DNA of 64,000 nt from Lelliottia wanjuensis. Lineage in GTDB: Bacteria; Pseudomonadota; Gammaproteobacteria; Enterobacterales; Enterobacteriaceae. Below, piece after piece: positions 17,562 to 29,262 of this stretch. A model generated the notes under the pieces. That model ran no database searches. It was given only the letters and a program-made list of their open reading frames with translations, and was not told the origin of the DNA. The DNA lies in assembly GCF_030238365.1 (NCBI RefSeq), contig NZ_JASSOT010000065.1, positions 62,001 to 126,000 on the forward strand, in the 5' to 3' direction. Numbering within the stretch: the first letter of the stretch is position 1; each line of letters starts with the position of its first letter. The position numbers were made by a program, and so were the translations under genes.

Positions 17562-18794
17562 TTAGCCTCCGAACAGATGGTTAAAGGCTTCAACCTCAAC
17601 CCACTCACCGGCTTCTACATTCCCGCGCTCACGCTCCAGGACGATGAAACAGTTGCCCTGGCTGAACGAGCTAAAGATGTGCGAACCCTGATGCCCGGTG
17701 GTGCTCACTTCCAGCTCGCCGTCGGCGTTAAGCGCCAGAATGCCGCGCTGGAAATCCAGACGCCCTGGCGATTTCTTGAGTCGCGTAGCAGCGCGCACCC
17801 GCTGACGCACCGGCAGGCCCGACGCTTTATCACCGGAGAGTTTCGCCAGCAGCGGCTGCACCAGCTGATAAAAAGTCAAAGCCGCCGAGACCGGATTGCC
17901 CGGCAGGCCGCAGAACCAGCTGTGCTCCAGTTTGCCAAAGGCAAAAGGTTTGCCCGGTTTGATCGCCAGCTTCCAGAAGCCGATTTCGCCCAGCTCGTCG
18001 AGAATGGTTTTGGTGTAGTCCGCCTCGCCGACGGAGACGCCGCCGGAGCTGACCACCACGTCGGCGGATTTGTCCGCTTCGATAAAGGCCGCGCGCAGTT
18101 TTTCTGGATCGTCCGGGATAATGCCAAGGTTAATCACCTCGCAGCCCAGCTGCTCCAGCATCAGATGCACGGCCAGACGGTTCGTGTCGTAGATTTGCCC
18201 TGCCTGCAACGCCTCGCCCGGCAGCTGCAGTTCATCCCCGGTGGAGAAGACCGCGACGCGCACTTTGCGCACCACGTCGATATCAGGAATGCCGAGCGAT
18301 GCCAGCACCGGCAGCTCCGCCACTGTCAGTTTCGTACCGGCGGCGAAGACCGTCGCGCCCTGGGCGATATCTTCTCCGGCGCGGCGGATGTTCTGGTTTG
18401 CTTTGACGCTGGCGGTAAAGCGGACGCCTGCGTCGGTCTGTTCGGTCTCTTCCTGCATCACCACCGCGTCGCATCCGTCAGGCACCGGCGCACCGGTCAT
18501 GATGCGAATGCACGAACCCTGCGGCCACTCGCCAGCGAAAGGCTGACCGGCGAAGGCTTTCCCGGCAACCGGTAAAGCATTTCCCGCCTGAATATCCGCC
18601 AGGCGCACCGCGTAACCGTCCATCGCCGAGTTATCAAACCCCGGCACGTTCAGCGGAGAGACCACGTCGCGCGCCAGAACGCGCCCAAAGCCGCGCAGCA
18701 AAGGTAGCGTTTCGTGCTCTCTCAGCGGGGTGATTCGGTCGAGCATCTGTGCGAGTGCCGTTTCAAGCGGCATCAGTCCGGCGGTAAAATCCAT
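17562..18794 (-). CDS. moeA: Molybdopterin molybdenumtransferase MoeA
   Basis: Inserts molybdate into adenylylated molybdopterin to complete the cofactor; 410 residues (E. coli 411). The N-terminal region has [13 protein letters not shown]. The central MoCF-binding domain shows [21 protein letters not shown] and KPGKPFAFG, followed by GLPGNPVSA. It is first in the moeAB operon, with its promoter in the 189-base gap shared with the divergent iaaA. No Moco riboswitch-like structure was recognised there. Confidence 0.96.
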   Translation of the reverse strand: MDFTAGLMPLETALAQMLDRITPLREHETLPLLRGFGRVLARDVVSPLNVPGFDNSAMDGYAVRLADIQAGNALPVAGKAFAGQPFAGEWPQGSCIRIMTGAPVPDGCDAVVMQEETEQTDAGVRFTASVKANQNIRRAGEDIAQGATVFAAGTKLTVAELPVLASLGIPDIDVVRKVRVAVFSTGDELQLPGEALQAGQIYDTNRLAVHLMLEQLGCEVINLGIIPDDPEKLRAAFIEADKSADVVVSSGGVSVGEADYTKTILDELGEIGFWKLAIKPGKPFAFGKLEHSWFCGLPGNPVSAALTFYQLVQPLLAKLSGDKASGLPVRQRVRAATRLKKSPGRLDFQRGILALNADGELEVSTTGHQGSHIFSSFSQGNCFIVLERERGNVEAGEWVEVEAFNHLFGG

Positions 18795-18983
18795 GGGTTA
18801 CTCCTGCGGGTGAGCTACGAAAGCGGGCATTATGACAGAAAAGTGCCTCTAACTGTATGACACGGAGGGTGTAGTCTTTACATCACCTCTGCGTCTTTCT
18901 ATATTCAAAATTCATCTGAAAGATCTGACCACGATAATGATATTTATAGGAAAAGCAGCGCCTTTACGCTGACAGGTGATGAA

Positions 18984-19922
18984 ATGGGTAATGCGGTAAT
19001 CGCAATTCACGGCGGCGCAGGGGCGATTACCCGGGCGAAGCTGAGTCCGGAGCAGGAAATTCGCTATGTCGATGCGCTTTCTGCCATTGTCGAAGCGGGC
19101 CAGCGGATGCTGGAGGCGGGCGAGAGCGCGCTGGATGTCGTCACCGAGGCGGTACGTTTGCTGGAAGAGTGCCCGCTGTTTAACGCGGGTGTTGGTTCGG
19201 TCTTTACCCGCGACGAAACCCACGAGCTGGACGCCTGCGTGATGGACGGCAACAGCCTGAAAGCGGGCGCGGTGGCGGGTGTCAGCCATCTGCGCAACCC
19301 GATTCTGGCGGCGCGTCTGGTGATGGAGCAAAGCCCGCACGTCCTGATGACGGGTCCAGGCGCGGAGCAGTTTGCCGCGGAGCATGGCATGGAATTAGTC
19401 CCTGCACAGATCTTCTCGACGCCCGAGCGTTATCAGCAATTATTGGAAGCGCGCGACGCGGGGATCACCCAGCTCGATCACGCGGCACCGCTGGATGAAA
19501 GCACCAAAATGGGCACCGTCGGCGCGGTGGCGCTGGATAAAGAGGGCAACCTCGCGGCAGCCACCTCGACCGGCGGTATGACCAACAAATTACCGGGCCG
19601 GGTAGGGGACAGCCCTCTGCCGGGCGCGGGATGCTATGCCAATAACGCCAGCGTGGCGGTCTCCTGTACCGGCACCGGCGAAGTCTTTATCCGCACGCTC
19701 GCCGCGTATGACATCGCCGCATTGATGGATTACGGCAACTTAAGCCTCGCCGAGGCCTGCGAGCGCGTGGTGATGGAAAAACTCCCGGCGCTCGGCGGCA
19801 GCGGCGGGCTGATTGCCGTCGATCGCGAGGGCAACGTTGCCTTGCCGTTTAACAGTGAAGGGATGTATCGCGCCTGGGGTTATGCCGGCGATGCGCCATC
19901 GACGGGAATTTATCGTGAATAA
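18984..19922 (+). CDS. iaaA: Isoaspartyl peptidase / L-asparaginase IaaA
   Basis: Ntn-hydrolase that cleaves isoaspartyl dipeptides and L-asparagine; 312 residues. The precursor self-cleaves before the nucleophilic Thr178 in [13 protein letters not shown], giving alpha and beta subunits. HGGAGAI at the N-terminus and the C-terminal [20 protein letters not shown] are family signatures. The start follows AGGTGAT. The stop is 11 bases before gsiA, so it is the first gene of the iaaA-gsiABCD operon, as in E. coli, linking isopeptide breakdown with glutathione uptake. Confidence 0.95.
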   Translation: MGNAVIAIHGGAGAITRAKLSPEQEIRYVDALSAIVEAGQRMLEAGESALDVVTEAVRLLEECPLFNAGVGSVFTRDETHELDACVMDGNSLKAGAVAGVSHLRNPILAARLVMEQSPHVLMTGPGAEQFAAEHGMELVPAQIFSTPERYQQLLEARDAGITQLDHAAPLDESTKMGTVGAVALDKEGNLAAATSTGGMTNKLPGRVGDSPLPGAGCYANNASVAVSCTGTGEVFIRTLAAYDIAALMDYGNLSLAEACERVVMEKLPALGGSGGLIAVDREGNVALPFNSEGMYRAWGYAGDAPSTGIYRE

Positions 19923-19933
19923 GGGGTTTATGC

Positions 19934-21799
19934 GTGCCGCACAGTAACGAACTGGACAGCCGGGAAGTCCTGGCCGTCCACAACCTGAACATCGCGTTTC
20001 AGGAAGAGCGGCGGCCTGTCCCGGCGGTAAAACAGCTTTCGTTCTCCCTCAAGCGAGGCGAAACGCTGGCGATTGTCGGTGAGTCCGGCTCCGGGAAGTC
20101 CGTCACCGCTCTGTCGCTGATGCGTCTGCTGGAGCAGGCGGGCGGGATCATCGACTGCGACAGCCTGCTGTTACGCCGTCGCAACCGACAGGTGATCGAT
20201 CTTACCGAACTGAGTCAGTCGCAAATGCAGAGCGTGCGCGGCGCGGACATGGCGATGATTTTCCAGGAGCCGATGACCTCGCTTAACCCGGTGTTTCCGG
20301 TGGGCGAGCAGATCGCCGAATCCATCCGACTGCATCAGGGGCTCAACCGCGAGCAGGCGCTGGCGGAAGCCAAACGCATGCTGGAGCTGGTGCGCATTCC
20401 TGAAGCTCAGACCATCCTCGGGCGCTATCCGCATCAACTTTCGGGCGGGATGCGCCAGCGGGTGATGATCGCCATGGCGCTGTCGTGCCGTCCGGCGGTG
20501 CTGATTGCCGACGAACCGACCACCGCGCTGGATGTGACCATCCAGGCGCAGATCCTCCAGCTCATCAAAGTCCTGCAGCAGGAGATGGAGATGGGGGTGA
20601 TTTTTATCACCCACGATATGGGCGTGGTCGCCGATATTGCCGACCGGGTGCTGGTGATGTATCAGGGCGAAGCCGTTGAAACCGGTAGCGTCGAGCAGAT
20701 TTTCCACGCCCCGGAACACCCTTACACCAAAGCGCTGCTGGCGGCGGTCCCGCGATTAGGGGCGATGAACGGCACCGATTTGCCGCGCCGTTTCCCGCTG
20801 ATTTCGCCGGGCGTGGCGCAAAGTGCGGAAACCGAACAAGACACAGTGGTACCGGGCGAGCCGATTCTTAAGGTGCGCGATCTGGTCACCCGATTCCCGC
20901 TGCGCGGCGGGCTGCTTAACCGCGTGAAGCGCGAAGTACATGCCGTTGAAAACGTCAGTTTTGATCTCTGGCCGGGCGAAACCCTGGCGCTGGTGGGCGA
21001 ATCCGGCTGTGGAAAATCGACCACCGGACGGGCGCTGCTCAGGCTGGTGGAATCCCAGGAGGGGAGCATTACCTTTAACGGCGAGCGTATCGACACCTTG
21101 CCCGCCAGTAAATTGCAGCCCCTGCGCCGGGATATTCAGTTTATCTTCCAGGACCCGTATGCGTCCCTCGATCCGCGCCAGACGGTCGGTTACTCGATCA
21201 TGGAGCCGCTGCGGGTGCATGGCCTGCTGAAAGGCGAAGAGGGGCAGCGGCGCGTCGCCTGGTTACTGGAACGCGTGGGGTTGAAGCCGGAACATGCCTG
21301 GCGTTATCCGCACGAGTTTTCCGGCGGGCAGCGTCAGCGCATCTGCATTGCCCGCGCGTTGGCTCTGAATCCCAAGGTGGTGATCGCCGACGAATCCGTC
21401 TCGGCGCTGGATGTCTCCATCCGCGCGCAAATCATCAACTTACTGCTCGATCTCCAGCGCGAGCTGGGCATCGCATTTTTGTTTATCTCCCACGACATGG
21501 CGGTGGTAGAACGCATCAGCCATCGTGTGGCGGTGATGTACATGGGGCAGATCGTCGAGATCGGCCCGCGTCGCGCGGTGTTTGAAAACCCGCAGCATCC
21601 TTATACCCGCAAGCTGATGGCCGCCGTTCCGGTGGCCGATCCGGCGCACCGCCACGGCCAGCGGGTGCTGTTGCAGGATGAGATGCCGGGCAATATCCGT
21701 AAACGCGGCGAAGCGACGGAGCGTGTGGTCCTGCGCGAAGTCGGCCCCGGCCACTTTGTGGCCCCGCCGCATCAACACAATGCATTTTCACGCTTATAG
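19934..21799 (+). CDS. gsiA: Glutathione importer ATPase GsiA
   Basis: Double ATPase of the glutathione ABC importer, 621 residues. Two ABC domains are present: Walker A GESGSGKS and GESGCGKS, signatures LSGGMRQR and FSGGQRQR, and Walker [13 protein letters not shown] and [12 protein letters not shown]. The start is the GTG at 19934, aligning with E. coli MPHSDELD. The ATG four bases earlier opens a five-codon frame only. It couples ATP hydrolysis to the GsiC/GsiD channel and is cotranscribed with iaaA. Confidence 0.95.
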   Translation: MPHSNELDSREVLAVHNLNIAFQEERRPVPAVKQLSFSLKRGETLAIVGESGSGKSVTALSLMRLLEQAGGIIDCDSLLLRRRNRQVIDLTELSQSQMQSVRGADMAMIFQEPMTSLNPVFPVGEQIAESIRLHQGLNREQALAEAKRMLELVRIPEAQTILGRYPHQLSGGMRQRVMIAMALSCRPAVLIADEPTTALDVTIQAQILQLIKVLQQEMEMGVIFITHDMGVVADIADRVLVMYQGEAVETGSVEQIFHAPEHPYTKALLAAVPRLGAMNGTDLPRRFPLISPGVAQSAETEQDTVVPGEPILKVRDLVTRFPLRGGLLNRVKREVHAVENVSFDLWPGETLALVGESGCGKSTTGRALLRLVESQEGSITFNGERIDTLPASKLQPLRRDIQFIFQDPYASLDPRQTVGYSIMEPLRVHGLLKGEEGQRRVAWLLERVGLKPEHAWRYPHEFSGGQRQRICIARALALNPKVVIADESVSALDVSIRAQIINLLLDLQRELGIAFLFISHDMAVVERISHRVAVMYMGQIVEIGPRRAVFENPQHPYTRKLMAAVPVADPAHRHGQRVLLQDEMPGNIRKRGEATERVVLREVGPGHFVAPPHQHNAFSRL

Positions 21800-21832
21800 C
21801 CTTTGACAGACAGGGAACAACAGGAGAATACA

Positions 21833-23371
21833 ATGACAAAATTTGTTGCTCGTTCATGGCTGTTAGCCGCGAGCGTGACGGCCGCGCTGGCTGCAACGCC
21901 CGCGTTTGCGGCCAAAGATGTGGTGGTCGCCGTGGCGTCCAACTTCACCACGCTGGACCCGTATGACGCCAACGACACGCTGTCACAGGCGGTGGCAAAA
22001 TCCTTCTATCAGGGGCTGTTCGGCCTTGATAAAGAGATGAAGCTGAAAAACGTGCTGGCCGAGAGCTATACCGTCTCCGATGACGGCCTGGTCTACACCA
22101 TCAAACTGCGCAGCGGCGTCAAGTTCCAGGACGGGACCGATTTCAACGCCGAGGCGGTGAAGCTCAACCTCGATCGCGCCAGCGATAAAGAAAACAGCCT
22201 CAAGCGCTATAACCTGTATAAAAACATCGCCAGCACCGAAGCGGTCGATCCGACCACGGTGAAAATCACCCTGAAAGAGCCGTTCTCGGCGTTTATCAAT
22301 ATTCTGGCGCACCCGGCGACGGCGATGATCTCCCCGGAAGCGCTGAAAAAATACGGCAAAGAGATTGGCTTCCACCCGGTCGGCACCGGGCCGTACGAGC
22401 TGGTGACCTGGAATCAGACCGATTTTGTGAAGGTGAAGAAATTCGCCGGGTACTGGCAGAAAGGGCTGCCGAAGCTGGACACCATCACCTGGCGTCCGGT
22501 GGTCGATAACAACTCCCGCGCGGCGATGCTGCAAACCGGCGAAGCGCAATTTGCCTTCCCAATCCCTTACGAGCAGGCCGCGATTCTGGAAAAAAACAGC
22601 AAGCTGGAGCTGGTCGCCAGCCCGTCGATCATGCAGCGCTACATCAGCATGAACGTCACGCAAAAGCCGTTTGATAACCCGAAAGTGCGTGAGGCGATCA
22701 ACTACGCTATTAACCGTCAGGCGCTGGTGAAGGTGGCCTTTGCGGGCTACGCCACGCCAGCGACGGGTATCGTCCCGCCGTCGATTGCCTACGCCCAGAC
22801 CTACAAGCCGTGGCCTTACGATCCGGCGAAAGCGCGCGAATTGCTGAAAGAGGCGGGCTTCCCGAACGGCTTTAGCACCACGCTCTGGTCTTCGCACAAT
22901 CACAGCACCGCGCAGAGAGTGCTGCAGTTCACCCAGCAGCAGCTGGCGCAGGTGGGCATCAAAGTGCAACTGACGGCGATGGACGCAGGCCAGCGCGCCG
23001 CCGAAGTCGAAGGCAAAGGGCAGAAAGAGAGCGGAGTGAGAATGTTCTACACCGGTTGGACCGCCTCGACGGGTGAAGCCGACTGGGCGCTGTCGCCGCT
23101 GTTTGCCTCGCAGAACTGGCCGCCGACGCAGTTCAACACCGCGTTCTACAGCAATCCGCAGGTGGACAAAGATCTGACGGACGCCCTGAAAACCACCAAA
23201 ACCGACGAGAAAGAGCGTCTGTACAAGGATGCGCAGGATACCCTGTGGAAAGAGTCGCCGTGGGTACCGCTGGTGGTTGAAAAACTGGTCTCTGCCCATA
23301 ACAAGGCGCTGACCGGGTTCTACATCATGCCGGATACGGGCTTCAGCTTCGATGACGCGGATTTGAAATAA
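21833..23371 (+). CDS. gsiB: Glutathione-binding periplasmic protein GsiB
   Basis: Periplasmic solute-binding protein (family 5, peptide-type) of the glutathione importer, 512 residues. A Sec signal peptide ends at AFAA (about residue 27), and the mature protein starts KDVVVAV. The typical family-5 region [27 protein letters not shown] follows. The ATG at 21833 sits 7 bases after AGGAG; the longer frame from 21803 lacks a ribosome site. A stem-loop after the stop may limit read-through to gsiC. Confidence 0.95.
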   Translation: MTKFVARSWLLAASVTAALAATPAFAAKDVVVAVASNFTTLDPYDANDTLSQAVAKSFYQGLFGLDKEMKLKNVLAESYTVSDDGLVYTIKLRSGVKFQDGTDFNAEAVKLNLDRASDKENSLKRYNLYKNIASTEAVDPTTVKITLKEPFSAFINILAHPATAMISPEALKKYGKEIGFHPVGTGPYELVTWNQTDFVKVKKFAGYWQKGLPKLDTITWRPVVDNNSRAAMLQTGEAQFAFPIPYEQAAILEKNSKLELVASPSIMQRYISMNVTQKPFDNPKVREAINYAINRQALVKVAFAGYATPATGIVPPSIAYAQTYKPWPYDPAKARELLKEAGFPNGFSTTLWSSHNHSTAQRVLQFTQQQLAQVGIKVQLTAMDAGQRAAEVEGKGQKESGVRMFYTGWTASTGEADWALSPLFASQNWPPTQFNTAFYSNPQVDKDLTDALKTTKTDEKERLYKDAQDTLWKESPWVPLVVEKLVSAHNKALTGFYIMPDTGFSFDDADLK

Positions 23372-23376
23372 CAGAA

Positions 23377-23409
23377 CTCATTCCCGCGGGCGATGGCCTG
23401 CGGGATGAG
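23377..23409 (+). other. Stem-loop between gsiB and gsiC
   Basis: CTCATTCCCGC (23377-23387) pairs with GCGGGATGAG (23400-23409), with one bulged base. There is no T-run, so it is more likely an mRNA stabiliser or partial attenuator that favours the binding-protein gene over the permease genes than a full terminator. Confidence 0.5.
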
Positions 23410-23419
23410 AGGGAAAGGC

Positions 23420-24340
23420 ATGCTGAATTATGTTTTTAAACGCCTGCTGGGCTTAATCCCCACGCTGCTGATTGTGGCGGTGCTGGTGTTTTTGTTTGTC
23501 CATATGCTCCCCGGCGATCCGGCGCGGCTCATCGCCGGGCCGGAGGCGGATTCGACGGTCATTGAGATGGTGCGCAAGCAACTGGGTCTCGACCGGCCGC
23601 TGTATGTGCAGTTCTGGCACTACATCACCAACGTGTTGCAGGGCGATTTCGGTACGTCGATGGTGTCGCGCCGTCCGGTCTCCGAGGAGATCGCCAGCCG
23701 CTTTATGCCGACCTTCTGGCTGACGATTGCCAGTATGTGCTGGGCGATGATCTTCGGGCTGGCGGCGGGAATTATTGCCGCCGTATGGCGCAATCGCTGG
23801 CCGGATAAGCTGGGCATGGCGCTGGCCGTCACCGGGATTTCGTTCCCGGCGTTTGCACTGGGGATGCTGCTGATGCAGATTTTCTCCGTCGAACTGGGCT
23901 GGCTGCCGACGGTGGGGGCGGATACCTGGAAGCACTACATCCTGCCGTCGCTGACCTTAGGCGCGGCGGTGGCTGCGGTAATGGCGCGCTTTACCCGCGC
24001 CTCGTTCGTCGATGTGCTAAGTGAAGACTACATGCGCACCGCGCGAGCCAAAGGGGTGAGCGAGAAGTGGGTGATCCTCAAACACGGCCTGCGCAACTCG
24101 ATGATTCCGGTCGTCACGATGATGGGCCTGCAGTTTGGTTTTTTGCTCGGCGGTTCGATTGTGGTGGAGAAGGTCTTTAACTGGCCGGGGCTCGGTCGTC
24201 TGCTGGTCGACTCCGTCGACATGCGCGACTATCCGGTGATTCAGGCAGAAGTGCTGCTGTTTTCACTGGAGTTTATTCTTATCAACTTAGTGGTGGATGT
24301 GCTCTACGCCGCCATTAACCCGGCTATCAGGTACAAGTAA
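23420..24340 (+). CDS. gsiC: Glutathione importer permease GsiC
   Basis: Inner-membrane channel subunit, 306 residues as in E. coli, with about six helices. The N-terminus [19 protein letters not shown] is the standard first helix of dipeptide-type permeases. The cytoplasmic EAA loop is [24 protein letters not shown]. The start at 23420 follows GAGAGGGAAAGGC. gsiD begins one base after its stop. Confidence 0.95.
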   Translation: MLNYVFKRLLGLIPTLLIVAVLVFLFVHMLPGDPARLIAGPEADSTVIEMVRKQLGLDRPLYVQFWHYITNVLQGDFGTSMVSRRPVSEEIASRFMPTFWLTIASMCWAMIFGLAAGIIAAVWRNRWPDKLGMALAVTGISFPAFALGMLLMQIFSVELGWLPTVGADTWKHYILPSLTLGAAVAAVMARFTRASFVDVLSEDYMRTARAKGVSEKWVILKHGLRNSMIPVVTMMGLQFGFLLGGSIVVEKVFNWPGLGRLLVDSVDMRDYPVIQAEVLLFSLEFILINLVVDVLYAAINPAIRYK

Positions 24341-24341
24341 G

Positions 24342-25253
24342 ATGCGATTGTTTAACTGGCGTCGTCAGGCCATTTTGCAGGCCATGCCGGGGTTAAAACC
24401 GGACCATATCCGCACGCCGTGGCTGGAGTTCTGGCGTCGATTTCGCCGTCAGCCGGTGGCGATGACCGCCGGATTGTTCGTTCTGCTGCTGATCCTGGTG
24501 GCGATTCTGGCGCCGTGGATCACGCCGTTCGATGCCGAGAATTACTTCGACTACGACCGGCTGAACGATGGCCCGTCGATGATGCACTGGTTTGGCGTGG
24601 ATTCCCTGGGGCGCGATATCTTTAGCCGCGTGCTGGTGGGGGCGCAAATCTCGCTGGCGGCGGGGGTCTTCGCGGTGCTGATCGGCGCGGCGATTGGCAC
24701 GGTGCTCGGGCTGCTGGCCGGTTTCTACGAAGGCTGGTGGGACCGCATTATCATGCGCATCTGCGACGTGCTGTTTGCCTTTCCTGGTATTTTGCTGGCG
24801 ATCGCGGTGGTGGCGATCATGGGCAGCGGGATGGCGAACGTGATTATCGCCGTGGCGGTGTTTTCCATTCCGGCGTTTGCCCGCCTGGTGCGCGGCAATA
24901 CGCTGGTCCTGAAACAGCAGACGTTTATCGAGTCGGCGCGCAGTATCGGCGCCAGCGATGCGACGATCTTGTTCAACCATATCCTGCCCGGCACGGTCTC
25001 CTCGATTGTGGTCTATTTCACCATGCGTATCGGCGTGTCGATCATTTCGGCGGCGAGCCTGTCGTTTCTGGGACTGGGCGCACAGCCGCCGACCCCGGAG
25101 TGGGGCGCGATGCTTAACGAAGCGCGGGCCGATATGGTGATTGCGCCGCACGTGGCAATCTTCCCGAGCCTGGCGATCTTCTTTACGGTGCTGGCGTTTA
25201 ACCTGTTAGGGGATGGTTTGCGCGACGCGCTGGATCCGAAGATTAAAGGGTAG
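24342..25253 (+). CDS. gsiD: Glutathione importer permease GsiD
   Basis: Second channel subunit, 303 residues. The EAA loop [22 protein letters not shown] is present, as is the N-terminal cytoplasmic stretch before helix 1. TAA-G-ATG coupling to gsiC shows tight cotranslation. In K-12 the next genes are yliE, yliF and rimO; here a REP element and bssR follow instead. Confidence 0.95.
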   Translation: MRLFNWRRQAILQAMPGLKPDHIRTPWLEFWRRFRRQPVAMTAGLFVLLLILVAILAPWITPFDAENYFDYDRLNDGPSMMHWFGVDSLGRDIFSRVLVGAQISLAAGVFAVLIGAAIGTVLGLLAGFYEGWWDRIIMRICDVLFAFPGILLAIAVVAIMGSGMANVIIAVAVFSIPAFARLVRGNTLVLKQQTFIESARSIGASDATILFNHILPGTVSSIVVYFTMRIGVSIISAASLSFLGLGAQPPTPEWGAMLNEARADMVIAPHVAIFPSLAIFFTVLAFNLLGDGLRDALDPKIKG

Positions 25254-25265
25254 TACGGCGGAAAG

Positions 25266-25299
25266 TGCCGGGTGGCGGCTGCGCCTTACCCGGCCTACG
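25266..25299. repeat. REP element after gsiD
   Basis: GCCGGGTGGCGGCTGCGCCTTACCCGGCCTACG, a single REP in the gap between gsiD and bssR. Confidence 0.8.
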
Positions 25300-25432
25300 G
25301 CCCTGGCGCCAGGAAAGTTGTTACATTGTAAATGATGTTAATTAGTTTCGATTTATTGACCTGCCGCATTATTCTGTACAAAAAATGAGCTTATTCTGAT
25401 CCTGCACAATGGCTGACAAGGGAGGAAATAGC

Positions 25433-25816
25433 ATGTCCGTTGACAGACTGAAACGCGATCTTCTGAACAAGCTGATCAATGCCCGGATTGACCTTGCGGC
25501 ATACCTGCAGTTAAGGATGGCAAAAGGGTACATGTCAGTCAGCGAAAGCGACCATCTGCGTGATAATTGTTTTGAACTGTGTGACTACATGCGTGAAAAA
25601 GCGCCGATCCTGCGGGATCACTACGACGCTGATGAACAGCTTGTCCTGCAACGCGCGGCTGACGCGTTGTCCAAAGCTGCCGTATGCCTGATGACCGGAC
25701 ACCATGATTGTCCAACGTTTGTCGCCGTCAGCGCAGAGAAACTTGAACACTGCCTGACGACACTGACTCTCTGCATTATGTGCCTGAAAGAGCATGCCGC
25801 GCTCCATCAGCACTGA
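25433..25816 (+). CDS. bssR: Biofilm regulator BssR
   Basis: Small cytoplasmic protein, 127 residues as in E. coli BssR (YliH), which affects biofilm formation through indole and uptake-related signalling. Its biochemical role is not defined. The ATG at 25433 lies 8 bases after GGGAGG, whereas the ATG at 25409 has no ribosome site. The C-terminus is rich in Cys/His (LTLCIMCLKEHAALHQH). A GC-rich hairpin follows. Confidence 0.92.
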   Translation: MSVDRLKRDLLNKLINARIDLAAYLQLRMAKGYMSVSESDHLRDNCFELCDYMREKAPILRDHYDADEQLVLQRAADALSKAAVCLMTGHHDCPTFVAVSAEKLEHCLTTLTLCIMCLKEHAALHQH

Positions 25817-25821
25817 ATCTC

Positions 25822-25850
25822 GGGGGAGGCGACTCCCCCTTCTGCTTAAG
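25822..25850 (+). terminator. Terminator-like hairpin after bssR
   Basis: GGGGGAG / CTCCCCC stem (25822-25839, loop GCGA) followed by the weak pyrimidine run TTCTGCTT. Confidence 0.6.
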
Positions 25851-25924
25851 CTTTTGTAAAAGTGCTCACGCGCCCGAACGACCTGGCTACTCTTTATGCC
25901 AAACGTCGAAAAAAGGAGTGCGTA

Positions 25925-27043
25925 ATGCGCCGATCTTCGCTGATTCCTCTCTCGCTTGTATTCCTCTCTGCTTCGGTGATGGCCGCGCCCGCAGCCGTTA
26001 AGGTCGATGTGCTGCAAACCAAACTCGATCACCCCTGGTCGATGGCCTTTTTGCCAGATAACCAGGGGATGTTGATAACGCTGCGCGGCGGGCAGCTCAA
26101 GCACTGGCAGGCGGGGAAAGGGCTGTCGGATCCGATTGTCGGCATCCCGAAAGTCTGGGACAGCGGGCAGGGCGGGCTGTTTGACGTGGTGCTGGCCCCG
26201 GATTTTGAAAAATCGCGCCGCATCTGGCTGAGCTATGCCGAAGTCGGCAATGACGGAAAAGCGGGCACGGCGGTGGGATATGGCCGCCTGAGTGACGATC
26301 TGTCGCGCGTCGAAGCCTTCCAGGTGGTGTTCCGCCAGATGCCGAAACTTTCAACGGGCAATCACTTCGGCGGACGGTTGGTCTTCGACGGTAAAGGTTA
26401 TCTCTTTATCGGGCTGGGTGAGAACAACCAGCGCCCGACGGCGCAGGATCTCGATAAACTCCAGGGCAAAGTGGTGCGCCTGACGGATCAGGGCAAGGTT
26501 CCGGCGGACAATCCGTTCGTCGATAAAGCGGGCGCGCGCCCGGAAATCTGGTCCTACGGCATTCGCAATCCGCAGGGCATGGCGATGAACCCGTGGACCG
26601 ACGTGCTATGGCTCAACGAGCACGGCCCGCGCGGCGGGGATGAGATCAACATTCCCGAAAAAGGCAAAAACTACGGCTGGCCGCTGGCGACGCACGGCAT
26701 CAACTACAGCGGCCTGAAAATTCCGGAAGCCAAAGGCGAGCACGTCGAAGGCACCGAGCCGCCACTGTTCGTCTGGAAAGTGTCGCCCGCGGTGAGCGGG
26801 ATGGCGTTCTACAACAGTGACGTTTTCCCGCAGTGGAAAAACAAACTGTTTGTCGGCGCGCTGAAAGAGAAGGACGTGATTGTCCTCAGCGTGAACGGCG
26901 ATAAGGTGACGGAGGACGGGCGGATTCTGGGGGATAGAGGCAACCGCGTTCGCGATGTGCGCGTCGGGCCGGATGGTTATCTGTACGTGCTGACCGACGA
27001 ATCGGACGGGCAACTGCTGAAAGTCAGCCCGTCCGGGGCCTGA
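25925..27043 (+). CDS. yliI: Soluble aldose sugar dehydrogenase YliI (PQQ-dependent)
   Basis: Periplasmic PQQ-dependent aldose dehydrogenase with a six-bladed beta-propeller; 372 residues including a signal peptide ending at VMAAPA. Relevant stretches are LDHPWSMAFLPD at the start, the His in STGNHFGGRLVFD, and SYGIRNPQGMAMNP, typical of the soluble glucose dehydrogenase family. PQQ must come from outside if the host lacks pqq genes, as in E. coli. Start 25925 follows AAAAGGAG. Its stop codon directly abuts the gstB stop on the other strand. Confidence 0.93.
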   Translation: MRRSSLIPLSLVFLSASVMAAPAAVKVDVLQTKLDHPWSMAFLPDNQGMLITLRGGQLKHWQAGKGLSDPIVGIPKVWDSGQGGLFDVVLAPDFEKSRRIWLSYAEVGNDGKAGTAVGYGRLSDDLSRVEAFQVVFRQMPKLSTGNHFGGRLVFDGKGYLFIGLGENNQRPTAQDLDKLQGKVVRLTDQGKVPADNPFVDKAGARPEIWSYGIRNPQGMAMNPWTDVLWLNEHGPRGGDEINIPEKGKNYGWPLATHGINYSGLKIPEAKGEHVEGTEPPLFVWKVSPAVSGMAFYNSDVFPQWKNKLFVGALKEKDVIVLSVNGDKVTEDGRILGDRGNRVRDVRVGPDGYLYVLTDESDGQLLKVSPSGA

Positions 27044-27670
27044 TTAGCTGACCGGGATCATCACCGCCTTCTGGAAAGCCGGGCGCTCTTTAAGCTGCGC
27101 GATCCAGCGCTCCAGGTTCGGATGCGATTGCCACTCCAGCCCGACGTTGGTCAGGTTCCAGATAAACGGCCCGACGGCGATATCGCCCACGCCAAACGCG
27201 CTGCCCGAGAGCCACGGCTGATTCGCCAGGGCGTCGTCCAGCAGCGCAAACATTTTCTCGCAGGCCTCTTTCCCGGCGTTGATGGCGGCGTAATCGCGCT
27301 CGGCTTCCGGGGTTCTGACCAGTCCCATCAGGATCGGACGGTGTGCCACAGAAAGCGTCTGGTTCGCCCAGTCCATCCATTTTTCCCCTTCGGCGCGACG
27401 GGCAGGATTATCCACCCACAGGCGATTTTGCCCGTATTGCGCCGCCAGATAACGTACGATGGCGTTGGATTCCCACAGGGTTAAATCGGTTTCATCGTCG
27501 CGTAACAGCGGCACCAGCCCGTTCGGGTTCATCGCCAGATATTCGGCGTCTTTGTTCACGCCAAACTGCAAACCGGCCATGATCTGGTTAAACGGTAAAT
27601 CCAGCTCTTCCAGCGTCCACAGCACTTTCTTGACGTTGGTTGAATTGTTCCTGCCCCACAGCGTAATCAT
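27044..27670 (-). CDS. gstB: Glutathione S-transferase GstB
   Basis: Cytosolic glutathione S-transferase, 208 residues, with an N-terminal thioredoxin-like domain ([23 protein letters not shown]; active residue in the NNSTN region) and a helical C-terminal domain from about 85. The E. coli homolog YliJ/GstB acts on halogenated substrates such as bromoacetate. The longer reading frame to 27748 has no evidence for translation; the ATG at 27670 follows CAGGAGCC. It converges with yliI without a gap. Confidence 0.93.
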   Translation of the reverse strand: MITLWGRNNSTNVKKVLWTLEELDLPFNQIMAGLQFGVNKDAEYLAMNPNGLVPLLRDDETDLTLWESNAIVRYLAAQYGQNRLWVDNPARRAEGEKWMDWANQTLSVAHRPILMGLVRTPEAERDYAAINAGKEACEKMFALLDDALANQPWLSGSAFGVGDIAVGPFIWNLTNVGLEWQSHPNLERWIAQLKERPAFQKAVMIPVS

Positions 27671-27919
27671 ATTGGCTCCTGAATGAGTGAAATAACCTGA
27701 GTGGTGAATCAAAGCCTGCGGTTTCACATGGTGAGATAAACCTAACATTTACGCAACAGAAGACAAAAAAATCGCATCAGGAACAGCGCCCCGGCCCGTT
27801 ATTGCGTAAACTTTAAAAACTTTACCTGGTTTAGGTTTCTTTAGACTCATTAGTACGTTATTACTCATCGCTTCTTGCGACACGGTGATGTGACGTGATT
27901 TTTTAGAAAGGACACTCGG

Positions 27920-29131
27920 GTGGCATTTATGACGCATAAAACTTCTTCTCTGCGAAGCCTCGCAGCAGGCTCCGTACTGCTTTTCCTGTTTTCTCCAACC
28001 CTGTATGCAGCGGAAGCCGCGGCCCCTGAAGCGCCGCCGGTCGACGCGCGCGCGTGGATCCTGATGGACTACGCCAGCGGCAAAGTGCTGGCCGAAGGCA
28101 ACGCCGACGAACAGCTCGATCCGGCGAGTCTGACCAAGATCATGACCAGCTACGTGGTCGGGCAGGCGCTCAAAGCCAACAAAATTAAGCTCGACGATAT
28201 GGTGACCATCGGCAAAGACGCCTGGGCCACCGGCAACCCGGCATTGCGCGGTTCATCCGTGATGTTCCTGAAACCGGGGGACCAGGTTTCCGTATCGGAT
28301 CTGAATAAGGGGGTGATTATTCAGTCGGGTAACGATGCCTGTATCGCGCTGGCGGATTACGTCGCCGGGAGTCAGGACTCCTTTATCGGCCTGATGAACG
28401 GCTACGCGCAGAAGCTGGGTCTGACCAAAACCACCTTCAAAACCGTTCACGGCCTGGACGCGCCGGGGCAGTTCAGTACCGCGCGCGATATGGCGCTGCT
28501 GGGCAAAGCGTTGATCCACGACGTGCCGGATGAGTACGCTATCCACAAAGAGAAAGAGTTTACTTTCAACAAGATTCGCCAGCCGAACCGCAACCGTCTG
28601 CTGTGGAGCAGCAACGTGAACGTGGACGGCATGAAAACCGGCACCACCGCGGGCGCGGGCTATAACCTGGTGGCTTCTGCGACCCAGGGCGATATGCGTT
28701 TGATCTCCGTGGTGCTGGGCACCAAAACCGACCGTATCCGCTTTAACGAATCTGAAAAACTGCTGACCTGGGGCTTCCGCTTCTTTGAAACGGTGACGCC
28801 GATTAAGCCGGATGCGACCTTCATCAGCCAGCGCGTCTGGTTTGGCGATAAGAGCGAAGTGAATCTGGGCGCGGGTGAAGCGGGTTCTGTGACGATTCCG
28901 CGCGGACAGCTGAAAAACCTGAAAGCGAGCTACACGCTGACCGATCCGCAGCTCACCGCGCCGCTGAAAAAGGGCCAGGTGGTCGGGACGATTGATTTCC
29001 AGCTGAACGGCAAATCCATCGAGCAGCGTCCGCTGATCGTGATGGAAGCGATAGAAGAGGGCGGGTTCTTTAGCCGGATGTGGGACTTCGTGATGATGAA
29101 ATTCCACTCGTGGTTTGGCGGTTGGTTTTAA
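27920..29131 (+). CDS. dacC: D-alanyl-D-alanine carboxypeptidase DacC (PBP6)
   Basis: Low-molecular-mass penicillin-binding protein that trims the terminal D-Ala from peptidoglycan pentapeptides. The signal peptide ends near LYAAEA. Active-site motifs are SLTK (SxxK), SGN and KTG ([11 protein letters not shown]). The C-terminal amphipathic helix ([20 protein letters not shown]) anchors it to the outer face of the inner membrane. Two starts are possible: GTG 27920, 8 bases after AGGA, or ATG 27929, which aligns with the E. coli start. I used the GTG because of the ribosome site. Confidence 0.94.
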   Translation: MAFMTHKTSSLRSLAAGSVLLFLFSPTLYAAEAAAPEAPPVDARAWILMDYASGKVLAEGNADEQLDPASLTKIMTSYVVGQALKANKIKLDDMVTIGKDAWATGNPALRGSSVMFLKPGDQVSVSDLNKGVIIQSGNDACIALADYVAGSQDSFIGLMNGYAQKLGLTKTTFKTVHGLDAPGQFSTARDMALLGKALIHDVPDEYAIHKEKEFTFNKIRQPNRNRLLWSSNVNVDGMKTGTTAGAGYNLVASATQGDMRLISVVLGTKTDRIRFNESEKLLTWGFRFFETVTPIKPDATFISQRVWFGDKSEVNLGAGEAGSVTIPRGQLKNLKASYTLTDPQLTAPLKKGQVVGTIDFQLNGKSIEQRPLIVMEAIEEGGFFSRMWDFVMMKFHSWFGGWF

Positions 29132-29152
29132 GTGAGTTCAGCGCCGTCTGCC

Positions 29153-29253
29153 ATGCCCGGCGGCGCTTCGCTTGCACGGGCCTACAAAAACCGTGCGCAA
29201 GCATCAATTGAATCCGATCTTGTAGGCCGGGTAAGCGTAAGCGCCACCCGGCA
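29153..29253. repeat. REP pair (BIME) between dacC and deoR
   Basis: A degenerate REP at about 29153-29188 (ATGCCCGGCGGCGCTTCGC...) and a good inverted REP at 29221-29253 fill the gap between the convergent genes dacC and deoR. Confidence 0.75.
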
Positions 29254-29262
29254 AAACCGCAC

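Noticed and set aside
18795-18983. Possible molybdenum cofactor riboswitch before moeA
   Set aside because: The 189-base gap lacks the long conserved stem structure expected for that RNA, and in enterics it is known before moaA, not moeA.
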